The notes below the pieces were generated by a model. The model was not told the origin of the DNA, made no database searches, and was given only the letters and a program-made list of their open reading frames with translations. DNA of 64,000 bases from Labrys sp. KNU-23 (GTDB lineage Bacteria; Pseudomonadota; Alphaproteobacteria; Rhizobiales; Labraceae), in NCBI RefSeq assembly GCF_008330945.1, contig NZ_CP043489.1, positions 1,871,501 through 1,935,500 on the forward strand, given 5' to 3'. Numbering within the stretch: the stretch's first letter is position 1; every line of letters starts with the position of its first letter. The position numbers were made by a program, and so were the translations under genes. This document shows, piece after piece, positions 1-10,788 of this stretch.

Positions 1-2645
<2,645 letters not shown>

Positions 2646-2746
2646 GGCAGGTTCCCTGAAAAAGGCCGAGGAACGCCCCCAAGCCTATGATACGTCAGCG
2701 GAATTCGCGCTCACGAGGCGGTTTGTGCGGCGCGGTATGGTGCGTT

Positions 2747-2763
2747 TATAGAAGGATTCCAGT
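2747..2763. promoter_or_regulatory. Possible Irr box (ICE) upstream of acnA
   Basis: TAGAA-GGA-TTCCA forms an imperfect inverted repeat centred about 110 bases before the acnA start. It resembles the palindromic Irr-binding consensus of Rhizobiales (TTTAGAA-N3-TTCTAAA), matching the core but not the outer bases. An irr gene lies 3.5 kb away. Iron control of aconitase is the expected logic; binding is inferred only. Confidence 0.4.
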
Positions 2764-2820
2764 CAGGCCGCTACTGCCTATTTGGCGACGTCTGCCATGC
2801 CGGGAATGCGGAGTTTGCCG

Positions 2821-2929
2821 CCTAAAGCGTTTTGCGATTGGACGAAATCCTCAAGAATCGCGAAGACGCGTCGAGACAGGGAGTTAGGGCGAGTGAGCAT
2901 GCACGCTTGAACGCACTTTGCCCTAACCG
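2821..2929. repeat. Family A two-hairpin repeat, copy 1
   Basis: About 109 bases starting CCTAAAGCGTTTTGCGATT and ending GCCCTAACC. Hairpin 1 pairs TTTGCGATT with AATCGCGAA; hairpin 2 pairs GTTAGGGC (2883-2890) with GCCCTAAC (2920-2927). Related copies lie near 15507, 21107 and 40280. It occupies the 487-base gap 2646-3132 between acnA and the divergent small gene at 3133; apart from it and the possible Irr box I see nothing else there. Confidence 0.85.
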
Positions 2930-3132
2930 ACGGGGGGGCGGCACAGACAGACAAATCGGTCCGATTTTTACCCTTTGTTAAGGCTGTCGTTGGATTCCGG
3001 GGCAGAACACCAGGTTTCCTCGCTATTTCCGCCATGTGACCATCGGCACGGCACGCTCACGCCGCAATCGGCATCTACTCCGCCAACTTCAATTTTCAGA
3101 CCGCGGTCGGACTTTCGATCCCGAGGGATATC

Positions 3133-3420
3133 ATGCAGCCATTTGCCCCCTTGCTTGCCATGCTTCGCACCGAATTCCGGCATGCCTGGTTTCCCACCCT
3201 GCTGATCTGCAGCATGGTGATCCTGCACGACCTGGCTACCGGCATCCAGCATGGCGGCCTGGTGGTGGCGCTCCTGGTTGCCGCCTTCATCCTGGCGCGT
3301 CCCGCCTTGCTGCGCCGGCGTTCGCCGCTGCAGAGCTGGCGCCACAGCCTGATCTACGCCGGAGCCATGCTGGTTGCGACCCTGGTTTCCCTGGGCACCC
3401 TCGACTGGCTGAAGCTGTAA
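3133..3420 (+). CDS. Small membrane protein of unknown function
   Basis: Ninety-five residues with three hydrophobic stretches, roughly residues 18-35 (PTLLICSMVILHDLA), 42-57 (GLVVALLVAAFILARP) and 74-92 (LIYAGAMLVATLVSLGTLD), separated by a basic loop (RRRSPLQSWRHS). I do not recognise the family. It is transcribed away from acnA and toward the amidohydrolase gene. The ATG at 3133 is preceded by a weak GAGGGATATC site. It may be a small integral inner-membrane protein; function unknown. Confidence 0.6.
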   Translation: MQPFAPLLAMLRTEFRHAWFPTLLICSMVILHDLATGIQHGGLVVALLVAAFILARPALLRRRSPLQSWRHSLIYAGAMLVATLVSLGTLDWLKL

Positions 3421-3424
3421 AAAG

Positions 3425-3506
3425 CGAGGCGCGATTGCCTCGAAGCGTTTCGCGATTTGATGGCATGCAATTGCTCGTACGGCCTCAACCGTAGAGGCGA
3501 GCAATT
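3425..3506. terminator. Two hairpins between convergent genes
   Basis: CGAGGC-gcgatt-GCCTCG at 3425-3442 and an outer 9-base stem AATTGCTCG (3469-3477) / CGAGCAATT (3498-3506) lie between the small membrane gene and the end of the amidohydrolase gene. They probably terminate both genes. The CGAAGCGTTTCGCGATT between them recalls the left end of family A. Confidence 0.5.
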
Positions 3507-3527
3507 ACAAGCGGTTCAGCCCTCCCC

Positions 3528-4922
3528 TCAGGCCTGGCCGACGCTGCCATAGACCAGGCGGCCCTGGTGGAAGGTGGCCGCGCGCACCGGCAGGCGAGCC
3601 ACCGCCTCGGCCGAGCAACAGGCGGGAACCAGAGTGAAGGCCGCATCGTCGCCGGCTTTCGGCCAGGAGCGCTTGCCACCGTCGTCTAGCGGCAGCACGC
3701 CGCCGGTGGCGATCGACAGGGAGCGCGAGAGGTGGAACTCGTCCGAGCCTCCATAGAGCTGCGCGTAGCGATTGGCCTTTTCCAGCATGTCGCCGCTGCC
3801 GAAGGGCGACCAGTGATCGATGACGCTGTCGGTGCCGGTCATCACGAAGACACCCTTTTCGCTGAGCTGCGGCAGCGGCATCATCGGGCTGCCGATCGGC
3901 ACGGTCGAGGCAATGGTGATGCCCTGCGCGGCAAAGCGCGCAGCGGTTTCGGCCAAAGCCTGCGGCGAGAGCGTGGCGAGGGCGAAGGCATGGCTGATGG
4001 TGACCTTGCCCTTGAGCGCCGCGTTCCCTTCCACCGTGTCGACCATGTAGTTGAGCGCCGCCACGCCGGCCGGGCCGGTTTCGTGCAGATGGATGTCCAC
4101 GCCCTTGCCGGTGTCGAGGGCGATCTGGAACATCGCGTCGAGCGATTTTTCCATGGCACCGTCGACATTGGTCGGGTCGAGCCCGCCGACATGGTGCGCG
4201 CCCATGCCGATCGCCTCGCGCATCAGGCCGTCGACCTTGGAATGCAGGAGGCCGTGCTGGGGGAAGGCAACGATCTCGCAAGCAAAGTCGCTGCGATGGT
4301 TTTCCAGCGCGCGCTGCAGATGCTCCAGGCTCTTGAGGCCACTGACCGGATCGATGTTGCAATGGCTACGCGCCACCGTGCTGCCCTTGGACTGCAGGAG
4401 GGCGATCAGCCCCTCGGCACGTTGTTGCGAGGTGGGCAACAGTTTGGGCAGCAATTTCTGCTCCAGCGCGATCATGTCCATGATGGTCTCGCCGTGGCGC
4501 GCATGGGGAGCCTGCCAGGGACCGCCATAGAAGGTCTTGTCGAGATGGATATGCATGTCGCGCATCGCCGGCAGCAGAAGCAGCCCATGCGCCTGGTAGC
4601 GCGGCAGGCCGTCGGCCAGCTCGGCCTGGGCCGCATGCAGGGCCGCGATCTTGCCGTCCTTGATCTCCAGCGTATAGAGCGCCGTGCGGGTGCCGATCAC
4701 CGTCTCGCCGTCATATTCGAAGCCTTCTTCGAGGCGCACGCCGCTGAGATGGTAATGGCGATCGCTGAGCGTGCTGGCGCCGGCCTCGCCGGCGGGCCGG
4801 CTGGTGCGAACCGTTGCAGCCATGGCGCTGCTGCCGGCCGTGCCGACGACGGCCCAGGCGGTATCGAGTTTTCCGGTCTGGCTGAGAAAAGCCCTGTGGC
4901 TCGGCTGCTGCTGGTTTTCCAC
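3528..4922 (-). CDS. Amidohydrolase, cytosine deaminase-like, with possible Tat signal
   Basis: Metal-dependent amidohydrolase of the cytosine deaminase/isopropylammelide hydrolase group (COG0402). Metal-site motifs are visible: MHIHLDKTFYGGPW, ARSHCNIDP, IHLHETG, TISHAFAL and TGTDSVIDHW. From a GTG at 4922 the protein has 464 residues and begins with a Tat-like leader, SHRAFLSQTG followed by a hydrophobic run and ALA-type small residues, but with HR where the twin arginine is expected. The alternative ATG at 4823 would remove the leader. No strong ribosome binding site settles the start. A LysR gene lies just upstream on the same strand and may regulate it. The substrate is unknown. Confidence 0.85.
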   Translation of the reverse strand: MENQQQPSHRAFLSQTGKLDTAWAVVGTAGSSAMAATVRTSRPAGEAGASTLSDRHYHLSGVRLEEGFEYDGETVIGTRTALYTLEIKDGKIAALHAAQAELADGLPRYQAHGLLLLPAMRDMHIHLDKTFYGGPWQAPHARHGETIMDMIALEQKLLPKLLPTSQQRAEGLIALLQSKGSTVARSHCNIDPVSGLKSLEHLQRALENHRSDFACEIVAFPQHGLLHSKVDGLMREAIGMGAHHVGGLDPTNVDGAMEKSLDAMFQIALDTGKGVDIHLHETGPAGVAALNYMVDTVEGNAALKGKVTISHAFALATLSPQALAETAARFAAQGITIASTVPIGSPMMPLPQLSEKGVFVMTGTDSVIDHWSPFGSGDMLEKANRYAQLYGGSDEFHLSRSLSIATGGVLPLDDGGKRSWPKAGDDAAFTLVPACCSAEAVARLPVRAATFHQGRLVYGSVGQA

Positions 4923-5099
4923 GGCGCTTTCATGCCCTCGATTGGTTGCCTGTGCTCCCAATTTACGAAAGGGCCAGCTCCGATGGCAGCGACATTTGCC
5001 AATGTCGATCATTCGATTCGGAAATAATAAGGCCGAGGCGCGAGGCATGAATGAATTACCAAGCCTTGTGCGCGATGAAGACAGCGCAGATTTTCGCGC

Positions 5100-5957
5100 C
5101 TATCCCTCCAGCCGGCAGAAGGCGATCAGCCGTCGCGCCAGGACCATGACGGCGTCGGCGGCGTTGTCGCGATAATAGAGCGCCAGCTCGAAATCGTTTA
5201 CCGGCGGCAATCCTTCGGCCTCCCCCAATATGCGATGACTGGGCAGCCGGCAGCCGGCGGGCAGCAGGGTGACACCGAGGCCGGCTGCGGACGCGGCAGT
5301 GAGCGCGGCCAGGCTGGCGCTGCTGTAGCCGACCCGCCAGTGCCGGCCGAGAGCGTCGAGCGCCTGGCATAGTTCCTCGCGATAGAGACCGTTGGGCGGG
5401 AACACCGCCAGCGGCACCGGCGCCTGCTCGATAGCCGGATGGGCCAGGCTGTCCAGCCATAGCAGGGGTTCGGGCCTGGCGGCGCGCGGCGGCTGGCTGC
5501 GACGCTGCTTGACCAGGATGAGGTCGAGCTCCTCGCGGCCATAGGCGCTATGCAGATCCGCGCTCAGGCCGCTGGTGACATCCAGGCGCAGATGCGGATG
5601 CTCCCGGCCAAAGGCCGCGAGCAGGTCGGCGGTGGGCACGGTATAGTCCTCGGGCATGCCCAGACGCAGCACGCCGTCGCGCCACAGGCCGGTCAGGGCA
5701 TCATGCGCCTCCTCGTTCAGGGCGATGATGCGCCGGGCATAGCCCAGCAGCTTCACGCCCTCCTCGGTGAGCTGCACCTGATGCGAGGAACGCTCGAACA
5801 GCGGCTTGCCGAGCATCTCCTCCAGACGGCGGATCTGCTGGCTGACAGTGGATTGCGACAGGGACACCCGTTCCGCCGCGCGGGTGAAGCTCATGGTATC
5901 GCACACCGACACGAAGCTGTTCAGCAGCTGCGGATTGAACATCGGATAGCGATTCAT
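5100..5957 (-). CDS. LysR-family transcriptional regulator
   Basis: A 285-residue LysR regulator with an N-terminal winged helix (FVSVCDTMSFTRAAERVSLS, then QSTVSQQIRRLEE) and a C-terminal substrate-binding fold. The ATG at 5957 follows GGTGGGCGC; an ATG five codons inside is also possible. It is on the same strand as, and immediately upstream of, the amidohydrolase gene, so it is the natural candidate to control it, although LysR genes are more often divergent from their target. The ligand is unknown. Confidence 0.9.
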   Translation of the reverse strand: MNRYPMFNPQLLNSFVSVCDTMSFTRAAERVSLSQSTVSQQIRRLEEMLGKPLFERSSHQVQLTEEGVKLLGYARRIIALNEEAHDALTGLWRDGVLRLGMPEDYTVPTADLLAAFGREHPHLRLDVTSGLSADLHSAYGREELDLILVKQRRSQPPRAARPEPLLWLDSLAHPAIEQAPVPLAVFPPNGLYREELCQALDALGRHWRVGYSSASLAALTAASAAGLGVTLLPAGCRLPSHRILGEAEGLPPVNDFELALYYRDNAADAVMVLARRLIAFCRLEG

Positions 5958-6060
5958 GCGCCCACCGCCGGCACCTCTCGGTTCGATCGCCCGACAATAG
6001 ACCACAGCGGGCTCGATTGCTCGGAACGAAGACGTGCATGACCAAGGCATGCGCAAAAGA

Positions 6061-6087
6061 AAACGGCGCGGTCGAGCCGCGCCGTTT
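6061..6087 (-). terminator. Terminator of irr
   Basis: AAACGGCGCGG-tcgag-CCGCGCCGTTT is a perfect 11-base stem with a 5-base loop, 24 bases past the irr stop codon and followed on the minus strand by TTCTTTT. Confidence 0.8.
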
Positions 6088-6110
6088 CATCAAACTCGAT
6101 GGAGAATGCC

Positions 6111-6620
6111 TCAGTCCTTGCGACGCAGGCGTACGATCACGTCGACGCGGGCAACCTCATAGCCTGCCGGCACCTGCGGCATCTCGGCCATGTTGACCTC
6201 GCCGGGGATGTCGAGCACCTCATTGTCGCCTTCGACATAGTAATGATGATGCTCGTGCACATTGGTGTCGAAATAGGTCTTCGACCCGTCCACGGCGAAT
6301 TCGCGCAGCAGGCCGACTTCGGTGAATTGGTGCAGCGTGTTGTAGACGGTAGCGAGCGAAACCGGCACGCGGGCCTTCGAGGCCTCGTCGTGCAGCATTT
6401 CGGCGGTGATGTGCCGATCGCCCTTCTGGAACAGCAGCCAGCCCAGCGCCAGGCGCTGACGGGTGGGTCTCAGGCCGACGTCACGCAGCATCGAACGCAC
6501 GTCATGGAACGGGCAGCCCGTGCGCTGGTGGTCGCGGGAGGAAAGCTCGCGCGAAGGCGATGCGTCCGGCGTGGCCGCCTTGGCGGAACGATCGAAGTGA
6601 ATGACTGTGGTCGCTGACAT
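6111..6620 (-). CDS. irr: Iron response regulator Irr (Fur family)
   Basis: Fur-family regulator of heme and iron metabolism in Rhizobiales, 169 residues. An N-terminal heme regulatory motif GCPFHDV sits at about residue 35, where heme binding triggers loss of function in the Bradyrhizobium protein. The DNA-binding helix region contains LRPTRQRLALGWLL and VSLATVYNTLHQF; the second heme/metal site HEHHHYYVEG is at about residue 120. This combination distinguishes Irr from Fur, Zur and PerR. It is monocistronic with its own terminator. Upstream is the lytic transglycosylase gene on the same strand. Targets probably include acnA nearby. Confidence 0.95.
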   Translation of the reverse strand: MSATTVIHFDRSAKAATPDASPSRELSSRDHQRTGCPFHDVRSMLRDVGLRPTRQRLALGWLLFQKGDRHITAEMLHDEASKARVPVSLATVYNTLHQFTEVGLLREFAVDGSKTYFDTNVHEHHHYYVEGDNEVLDIPGEVNMAEMPQVPAGYEVARVDVIVRLRRKD

Positions 6621-6733
6621 GATGCGGTTCTACAACTTTTCTCGGCGACATTCTAGGGCAAGTGATGCCGCAGACGCAATCATCATAATGGCTGATGGCG
6701 AGTATGGCCTGGAAAACTGGCCCTTTTTGGCAA

Positions 6734-7921
6734 TCAGCCTCGCTTCAGGGCTGTCAGGACCTGCAACCCAGGATGGCCGGTGACAGGCAGGCCGAGCCGG
6801 CGCTGCACGTCGCGGATGGCCTGGATGGTCTTGTTGCCGATCGAGCCGTCAGGCGTACCGACGTCATAGCCTTTGCGGGCCAGCAGGGCCTGCAGTTCCT
6901 TGCGCTGCGCCCGCGACAGTCCTGGATCGTCGGTCGGCCAGGGCGTCGCAAAGGGACTGCCGCCCCGGATGCGGTCGGACAGATGGGCGATGGCCAGCGC
7001 ATAGGACTCGGCGGCATTATACGAATAGATCGCATCGAAATTGCGGAAGACCACGAAGGCCGGCCCCCGCGGCCCCGCCGGAAGCAGGATAGCGGCCCGG
7101 GCATTGCCGCCCTGCAACGGGGCGCCGTCGATGCGGGTCACGCCCATCGCCGCCCAGGAACCGAGCGGGCGCTTCTTGGTGCGTCCCGCCAGCCCCGGCT
7201 TGAATCCGGGCGGCAGGCGCACCTCATAGCCCCAGCGCGTGCCGGAGGCCCAGCCGGACTTGGCGAGATAGTTGGCGGTGGAAGCGAGCGCATCTGGCAC
7301 GGAATCGACCACGTCGCGCCGACCGTCGCCGTCACCGTCCACGGCCAGGCGCAGGAAGGTCGAGGGCATGAACTGGGTGTTGCCGAAGGCACCGGCCCAG
7401 GAACCGACCAGATGATCGGGATTGACGTCGCCGCGCTGGATGATCTTCAGCGTGGCGATGAGCTCGCCCTGGAAATAGGCCTGGCGACGGCCCGCATAGC
7501 AGGAAAGCGTGGCCAGCGACTGCACCAGCGGGCGCGTGCCCTTGCTCTCGCCATAATTGGACTCGACGCCCCAGACCGCGACCACCACCGCCGGGTCGAC
7601 GCCGTAGCGCCGCTGCACGCCCGAGAGCACCGAGCCATATTTGGCCAGCATCTGCTTGCCGTCGGCCACGCGCTGCGTATCGACCAGCGAAGCCATGTAG
7701 TCCCAGATCGGCGTCTTGAACTCCGGCTGCTTGTTCATCGCGTCGATCACGGTCATGTCCGGCTGCAGGCCGCCGAACTGCCGGTTGATCACGGATGACG
7801 ACACTCCCGCCGCACCGGCACGCGCACCGATGGCGGAAAGGCACTGTTGGAAGGAGGCGGCCGACGCCGGCAGGGCGGAGAGGGCGAGCAGCGCAAGGGC
7901 GGGCAGGACTGTCTTTTTCAT
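6734..7921 (-). CDS. Lytic murein transglycosylase with peptidoglycan-binding domain
   Basis: Periplasmic MltB-type (SLT_2) lytic transglycosylase that cleaves the glycan strand to form 1,6-anhydromuramic acid. The 395-residue protein starts with a Sec signal (MKKTVLPALALLALSALPASA). The catalytic Glu lies in AVWGVESNYGES, and GAFGNTQFMPSTFL is the usual substrate-cleft motif. A C-terminal PG_binding_1 domain occupies roughly the last 60 residues (RKELQALLARKGYDVGTPDG). The ATG at 7921 is chosen because it starts the signal peptide; a second ATG lies four codons earlier. It is not a lipoprotein, as no lipobox cysteine is present. Confidence 0.93.
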   Translation of the reverse strand: MKKTVLPALALLALSALPASAASFQQCLSAIGARAGAAGVSSSVINRQFGGLQPDMTVIDAMNKQPEFKTPIWDYMASLVDTQRVADGKQMLAKYGSVLSGVQRRYGVDPAVVVAVWGVESNYGESKGTRPLVQSLATLSCYAGRRQAYFQGELIATLKIIQRGDVNPDHLVGSWAGAFGNTQFMPSTFLRLAVDGDGDGRRDVVDSVPDALASTANYLAKSGWASGTRWGYEVRLPPGFKPGLAGRTKKRPLGSWAAMGVTRIDGAPLQGGNARAAILLPAGPRGPAFVVFRNFDAIYSYNAAESYALAIAHLSDRIRGGSPFATPWPTDDPGLSRAQRKELQALLARKGYDVGTPDGSIGNKTIQAIRDVQRRLGLPVTGHPGLQVLTALKRG

Positions 7922-7997
7922 GGCCTCGATCATGATTCATCAAGGTAAATGAAAGATGGCCAAACCGGCCGAAATGGGGTGGAGCCGGATTAATTAC

Positions 7998-8051
7998 GCG
8001 CAATGATTGCGCGGACATGACGCAGAAGCCTTCTTCCCTTGCCGGAGAAGG
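7998..8051. terminator. Palindrome and cobalamin adenosyltransferase terminator
   Basis: GCGCAAT-G-ATTGCGC at 7998-8012 is a perfect 15-base palindrome in the transglycosylase promoter region. The hairpin at 8029-8051, CCTTCTTCC-cttg-CCGGAGAAGG, lies just past the adenosyltransferase stop. It shares its core with terminators at 31023 and 32880. Confidence 0.5.
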
Positions 8052-8055
8052 ACGC

Positions 8056-8640
8056 TCACCGGTTTGCGCCTGGCACCCAGAGCACGTCTCCGCTTGCCTT
8101 GTGGTTGAGATAGCGACTGGCCACGAACAAATGATCGGAGAGGCGGTTGACATAGGCGAGAGCCTCTGCGGAGACCAGCTCGCCCACCGATTGCGACAGC
8201 GCCACCATCACGCGTTCGGCCCGCCGGCTGACGGTGCGGGCCATGTGCAGGTAGCTGGCGCAGGGCGTGCCGCCCGGCAGCACGAAGCTCTTCAGCGGCG
8301 CGAGACCGGCATTCATGGCATCGATCTCCTGCTCCAGCCGGTCGACCTGGGCCTGCACGATGCGCAGCGGCGTCCAGGTGATCTCCTTCTCGCCGCCTTC
8401 GGGCGTGCAGAGATCGGCGCCGAGATCGAACAGATCGTTCTGGATACGGGCGAGCATGGCATCGACATCGGCGTCCTCGCGGGCGCTATGCTGGCGGGCA
8501 AGGCCGATCACGGCATTCGCCTCGTCGACCGTGCCATAAGCCTCGACCCTCAGATCGGCCTTGGAGCGGCGCTCGCCGGTACCGAGCCCCGTGGAGCCGT
8601 CATCGCCGGTGCGGGTATAGATCTTGTTGAGACGAACCAT
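8056..8640 (-). CDS. Cob(I)yrinic acid a,c-diamide / cobalamin adenosyltransferase, PduO type
   Basis: Transfers the adenosyl group of ATP to cob(I)alamin, making coenzyme B12. The 194-residue protein shows the PduO signature: YTRTGDDGSTGLGTGERRSK at residues 6-25 (ATP site), YGTVDEANA, FVLPGGTPCASYLHMART and a C-terminal LNRLSDHLFVASRYLN. The start at 8640 begins MVRLNKIYTRTGDDG, the normal N-terminus of the family; an open frame runs 28 codons further upstream into a repeat and is rejected. In many Rhizobiales this gene neighbours a HIG1-like gene and etfBA; here the HIG1-like gene is close, but etfBA is 46 kb away. Confidence 0.95.
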   Translation of the reverse strand: MVRLNKIYTRTGDDGSTGLGTGERRSKADLRVEAYGTVDEANAVIGLARQHSAREDADVDAMLARIQNDLFDLGADLCTPEGGEKEITWTPLRIVQAQVDRLEQEIDAMNAGLAPLKSFVLPGGTPCASYLHMARTVSRRAERVMVALSQSVGELVSAEALAYVNRLSDHLFVASRYLNHKASGDVLWVPGANR

Positions 8641-8679
8641 TGCGCTTGTCCGACACTGTTTCACTTTGCATGGATCATT

Positions 8680-8709
8680 GTCATTGCGAGCGCAACGAAG
8701 CAATCCAGG
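8680..8709. repeat. Family B repeat, single arm
   Basis: GTCATTGCGAGCGCAACGAA followed by GCAATCCAGG, one arm of the palindromic element present in full near 54310. It lies in the 342-base gap 8641-8982, whose other visible content is the hairpin at 8944-8968. Confidence 0.8.
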
Positions 8710-8943
8710 GGCCGGGAAACGCAAGCGCTGAAATTATCGCCCTCCGCCTGTCATCTTCGGTGACACCGCGACTATGGCCGCGCTGGCCGGCCAGTGGCCC
8801 GGCCAGGAGAGCATCCGGCCGGGCCTTTTGCCAGCGCCACGTTATCCCCAACAGGCGCCAGCCCGGCGGACCCTAGGTGTCGGAGGTAACTCAAACGTAA
8901 ACGCGGGAAGGTTTATGACACCGGCAGCGCCATGCGTGGGATC

Positions 8944-8968
8944 CGCGGCGACCTGACAGGCCGCCGCG
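8944..8968 (-). terminator. Hairpin downstream of BA14K gene
   Basis: CGCGGCG-N11-CGCCGCG, a perfect 7-base stem 15 bases past the BA14K stop codon. No clear T run follows, so a terminator role is tentative. Confidence 0.4.
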
Positions 8969-8982
8969 TATTCCCTATATGG

Positions 8983-9312
8983 TCATTGGCTCAGAGCGCC
9001 GCCGAGAATGGCGCCAATGGCGAACGCTGCCGCCGGGTACCACAAACCATCACGGTTGCGACGATAACCGGGCCGGTAGTCACGATAGCCGCGATAGCCG
9101 CGGTAGTATCCGGCGCCATCCGGCCGGCGATTTGGCCCCCACCCCCTCGGATAACGGTCGGGCCCGCGGTGTTGTCCGCCCCACGCACCGGGACGATGAT
9201 CTCTCCAGTTTCGCTGGTGCTGTTCGCGTGGAAAGAAATTTTGCGCTTGGGCGCTTGCCAATGGACCAGCAATTACCAATGAAGCCAGTGCAATCTTCAA
9301 AAAAATCCGCAT
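8983..9312 (-). CDS. BA14K family protein
   Basis: A 109-residue exported protein with a Sec signal ([24 protein letters not shown], cleavage after about residue 24), a low-complexity middle rich in Arg, Gly and Tyr ([20 protein letters not shown]), and the C-terminal [17 protein letters not shown] stretch typical of the BA14K family, first known as a Brucella immunoreactive protein with lectin-like activity. ATG at 9312 is preceded by GAGGAA at good spacing; the frame is open ten codons further but that start has no signal peptide. Role in the cell envelope is likely but undefined. Confidence 0.85.
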   Translation of the reverse strand: MRIFLKIALASLVIAGPLASAQAQNFFPREQHQRNWRDHRPGAWGGQHRGPDRYPRGWGPNRRPDGAGYYRGYRGYRDYRPGYRRNRDGLWYPAAAFAIGAILGGALSQ

Positions 9313-9417
9313 AAATCGTTCCTCGGTTAATACACGATCCAAGGTTACGTTGCGAAATGTGAATGTAAGATGAAGCTGATATTCAGGACGCTATAGGTCC
9401 GATAACATTTACATCAC

Positions 9418-9609
9418 TTATTTGTGTGCGAAATAGATCGCCGCCATGATGATGATGATCGCCACGGCCTGCAGCAGGACACGCAATTGCATCAGGCGCT
9501 GGGAGCGCCAACCATCGCCGCCCTTGAGCATGTTGTGCAAGCCGAGGCCGAGCACGATGGCAACCGCCAGAATGGCGAAGGGCACGAGAATGTAGAAAAA
9601 CTTGGCCAT
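9418..9609 (-). CDS. Twin transmembrane protein (HIG1-domain-like)
   Basis: Sixty-three residues with two membrane helices, about residues 5-24 (FYILVPFAILAVAIVLGLGL) and 44-60 (RVLLQAVAIIIIMAAIY), joined by a loop HNMLKGGDGWRSQRLMQLR. This pattern matches the hypoxia-induced-gene (HIG1) family, small inner-membrane proteins that in mitochondria associate with respiratory complexes. It is on the same strand as the BA14K and adenosyltransferase genes. The function in bacteria is not established. Confidence 0.85.
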   Translation of the reverse strand: MAKFFYILVPFAILAVAIVLGLGLHNMLKGGDGWRSQRLMQLRVLLQAVAIIIIMAAIYFAHK

Positions 9610-9840
9610 TCGGCGGTTCTATGCCCTTGCCGGGCCGGCGTCGAGATCGAACTGGCGCCTGGTCGAAAAAGTCGCGCCTTCCCCTTTAAAGGCGCCCTTG
9701 CGGCGAATGCGCCTAGCTCCGGCCCGCCTCTTCCGTCGCCCTGTTCAGCAATGCTATGACAAATGCGATCATCAGCTCGAACACCGCGCCGCGGCCCCCT
9801 TCGTCCGATGAATCCATCTTCATCGGACAGGGAGACAAGG

Positions 9841-10788
9841 GTGCCCGATTCAGCCGGCAAGATCGTGCATGTGGTGTGCTGCGGAGCCTCCTCCTTCGAT
9901 TCGATCTTCCAGCTCGACACGCTGCCGACCGGCCCCGGCAAGGTCCTGCCCAGCCGGGTGACCGAAGTGGCCCATGGCATGGCCGCCAGCGCCGCCGCCG
10001 CGATCGCCAGGCTCGGCGGCTGCAGCTCCCTGCTCTCACGCGTCGGCGATGACGCCATCGGCGAGCGCATCGTTGCCGATCTGTGCGCAGTGGGCATTGA
10101 CTGCCGCTTCATCCGTCGGGCCCAGGGCGCACGCTCGCCGATCTCGACCGTGCTGGTCGACCGCCACGGCGAGAGGCTGGTGGTGCCCTATTATGATCCG
10201 GCGCTCGGCCAGGACCCGTCCTGGCTGCCGCTCGAACTGGTCGCCCGCGCCGACGCCGCGCTGGTCGACATACGCTGGCCCGAGGGCGCTGCCGCCGTGC
10301 TCAAGGCGGCGCGCGCTGCCGGCCGCCCCGCCGTACTCGATGCTGACACCGGCCCCGCCGGCGTAACGGCGGAACTTGCGGCGCTGGCAACCCACATCGT
10401 CTTTTCAGAACCCGCGGCGCTGGCGCTGAGCGGGGCAGCAAGTCCCGGCGCGGCCCTGCGCGCGCTGGCCGGGCGTTTTGCCGGCTTCCTCGCCGTCACC
10501 GCCGGCCCCGACGGCTGCTTCTGGCTCGACCGCGAAAAGGATGGGATCGAGCAGTTGCGCCCGCCTGCGGTCGAGGCGGTCGACACGCTGGCAGCCGGCG
10601 ACGTCTTCCACGGGGCCTTCACCCTCGCCATTGCCGAGGGCTCTGCCATCCCGCGGGCCATTGCCTTCGCCAACGTCGCCGCCGCCCTGAAATGCCGCAG
10701 CTTCGGCGGGCGGCTGGGCACGCCCGACCGGGCCGAGGTGGAGGCGACGCTGTCGAGTTTGCAAAGAACAGGTCTGGAGGAAAGATGA
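9841..10788 (+). CDS. PfkB-family sugar kinase
   Basis: ATP-dependent sugar or sugar-acid kinase of the ribokinase/PfkB family, 315 residues. The N-terminal substrate region has GMAASAAAAIARLGG, and the C-terminal catalytic motif is DTLAAGDVFHGAF, with Ala-Ala-Gly-Asp where Gly-Ala-Gly-Asp is usual; Asp is the expected base. The fold resembles sulfofructose kinase (YihV) and ketohexokinase relatives. A GTG at 9841 follows GGGAGACAAG at good distance and is chosen over ATGs at 9763 and 9808. Its stop overlaps the next start by four bases (ATGA), so the two are coupled. With a KDPG-type aldolase next to it, a 2-keto-3-deoxy sugar acid is a reasonable substrate guess. Confidence 0.88.
   Translation: MPDSAGKIVHVVCCGASSFDSIFQLDTLPTGPGKVLPSRVTEVAHGMAASAAAAIARLGGCSSLLSRVGDDAIGERIVADLCAVGIDCRFIRRAQGARSPISTVLVDRHGERLVVPYYDPALGQDPSWLPLELVARADAALVDIRWPEGAAAVLKAARAAGRPAVLDADTGPAGVTAELAALATHIVFSEPAALALSGAASPGAALRALAGRFAGFLAVTAGPDGCFWLDREKDGIEQLRPPAVEAVDTLAAGDVFHGAFTLAIAEGSAIPRAIAFANVAAALKCRSFGGRLGTPDRAEVEATLSSLQRTGLEER

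Noticed and set aside
9492..10112. A 206-codon minus-strand frame over the kinase start
   Set aside because: It overlaps both the twin transmembrane gene and the kinase gene and has no domain.
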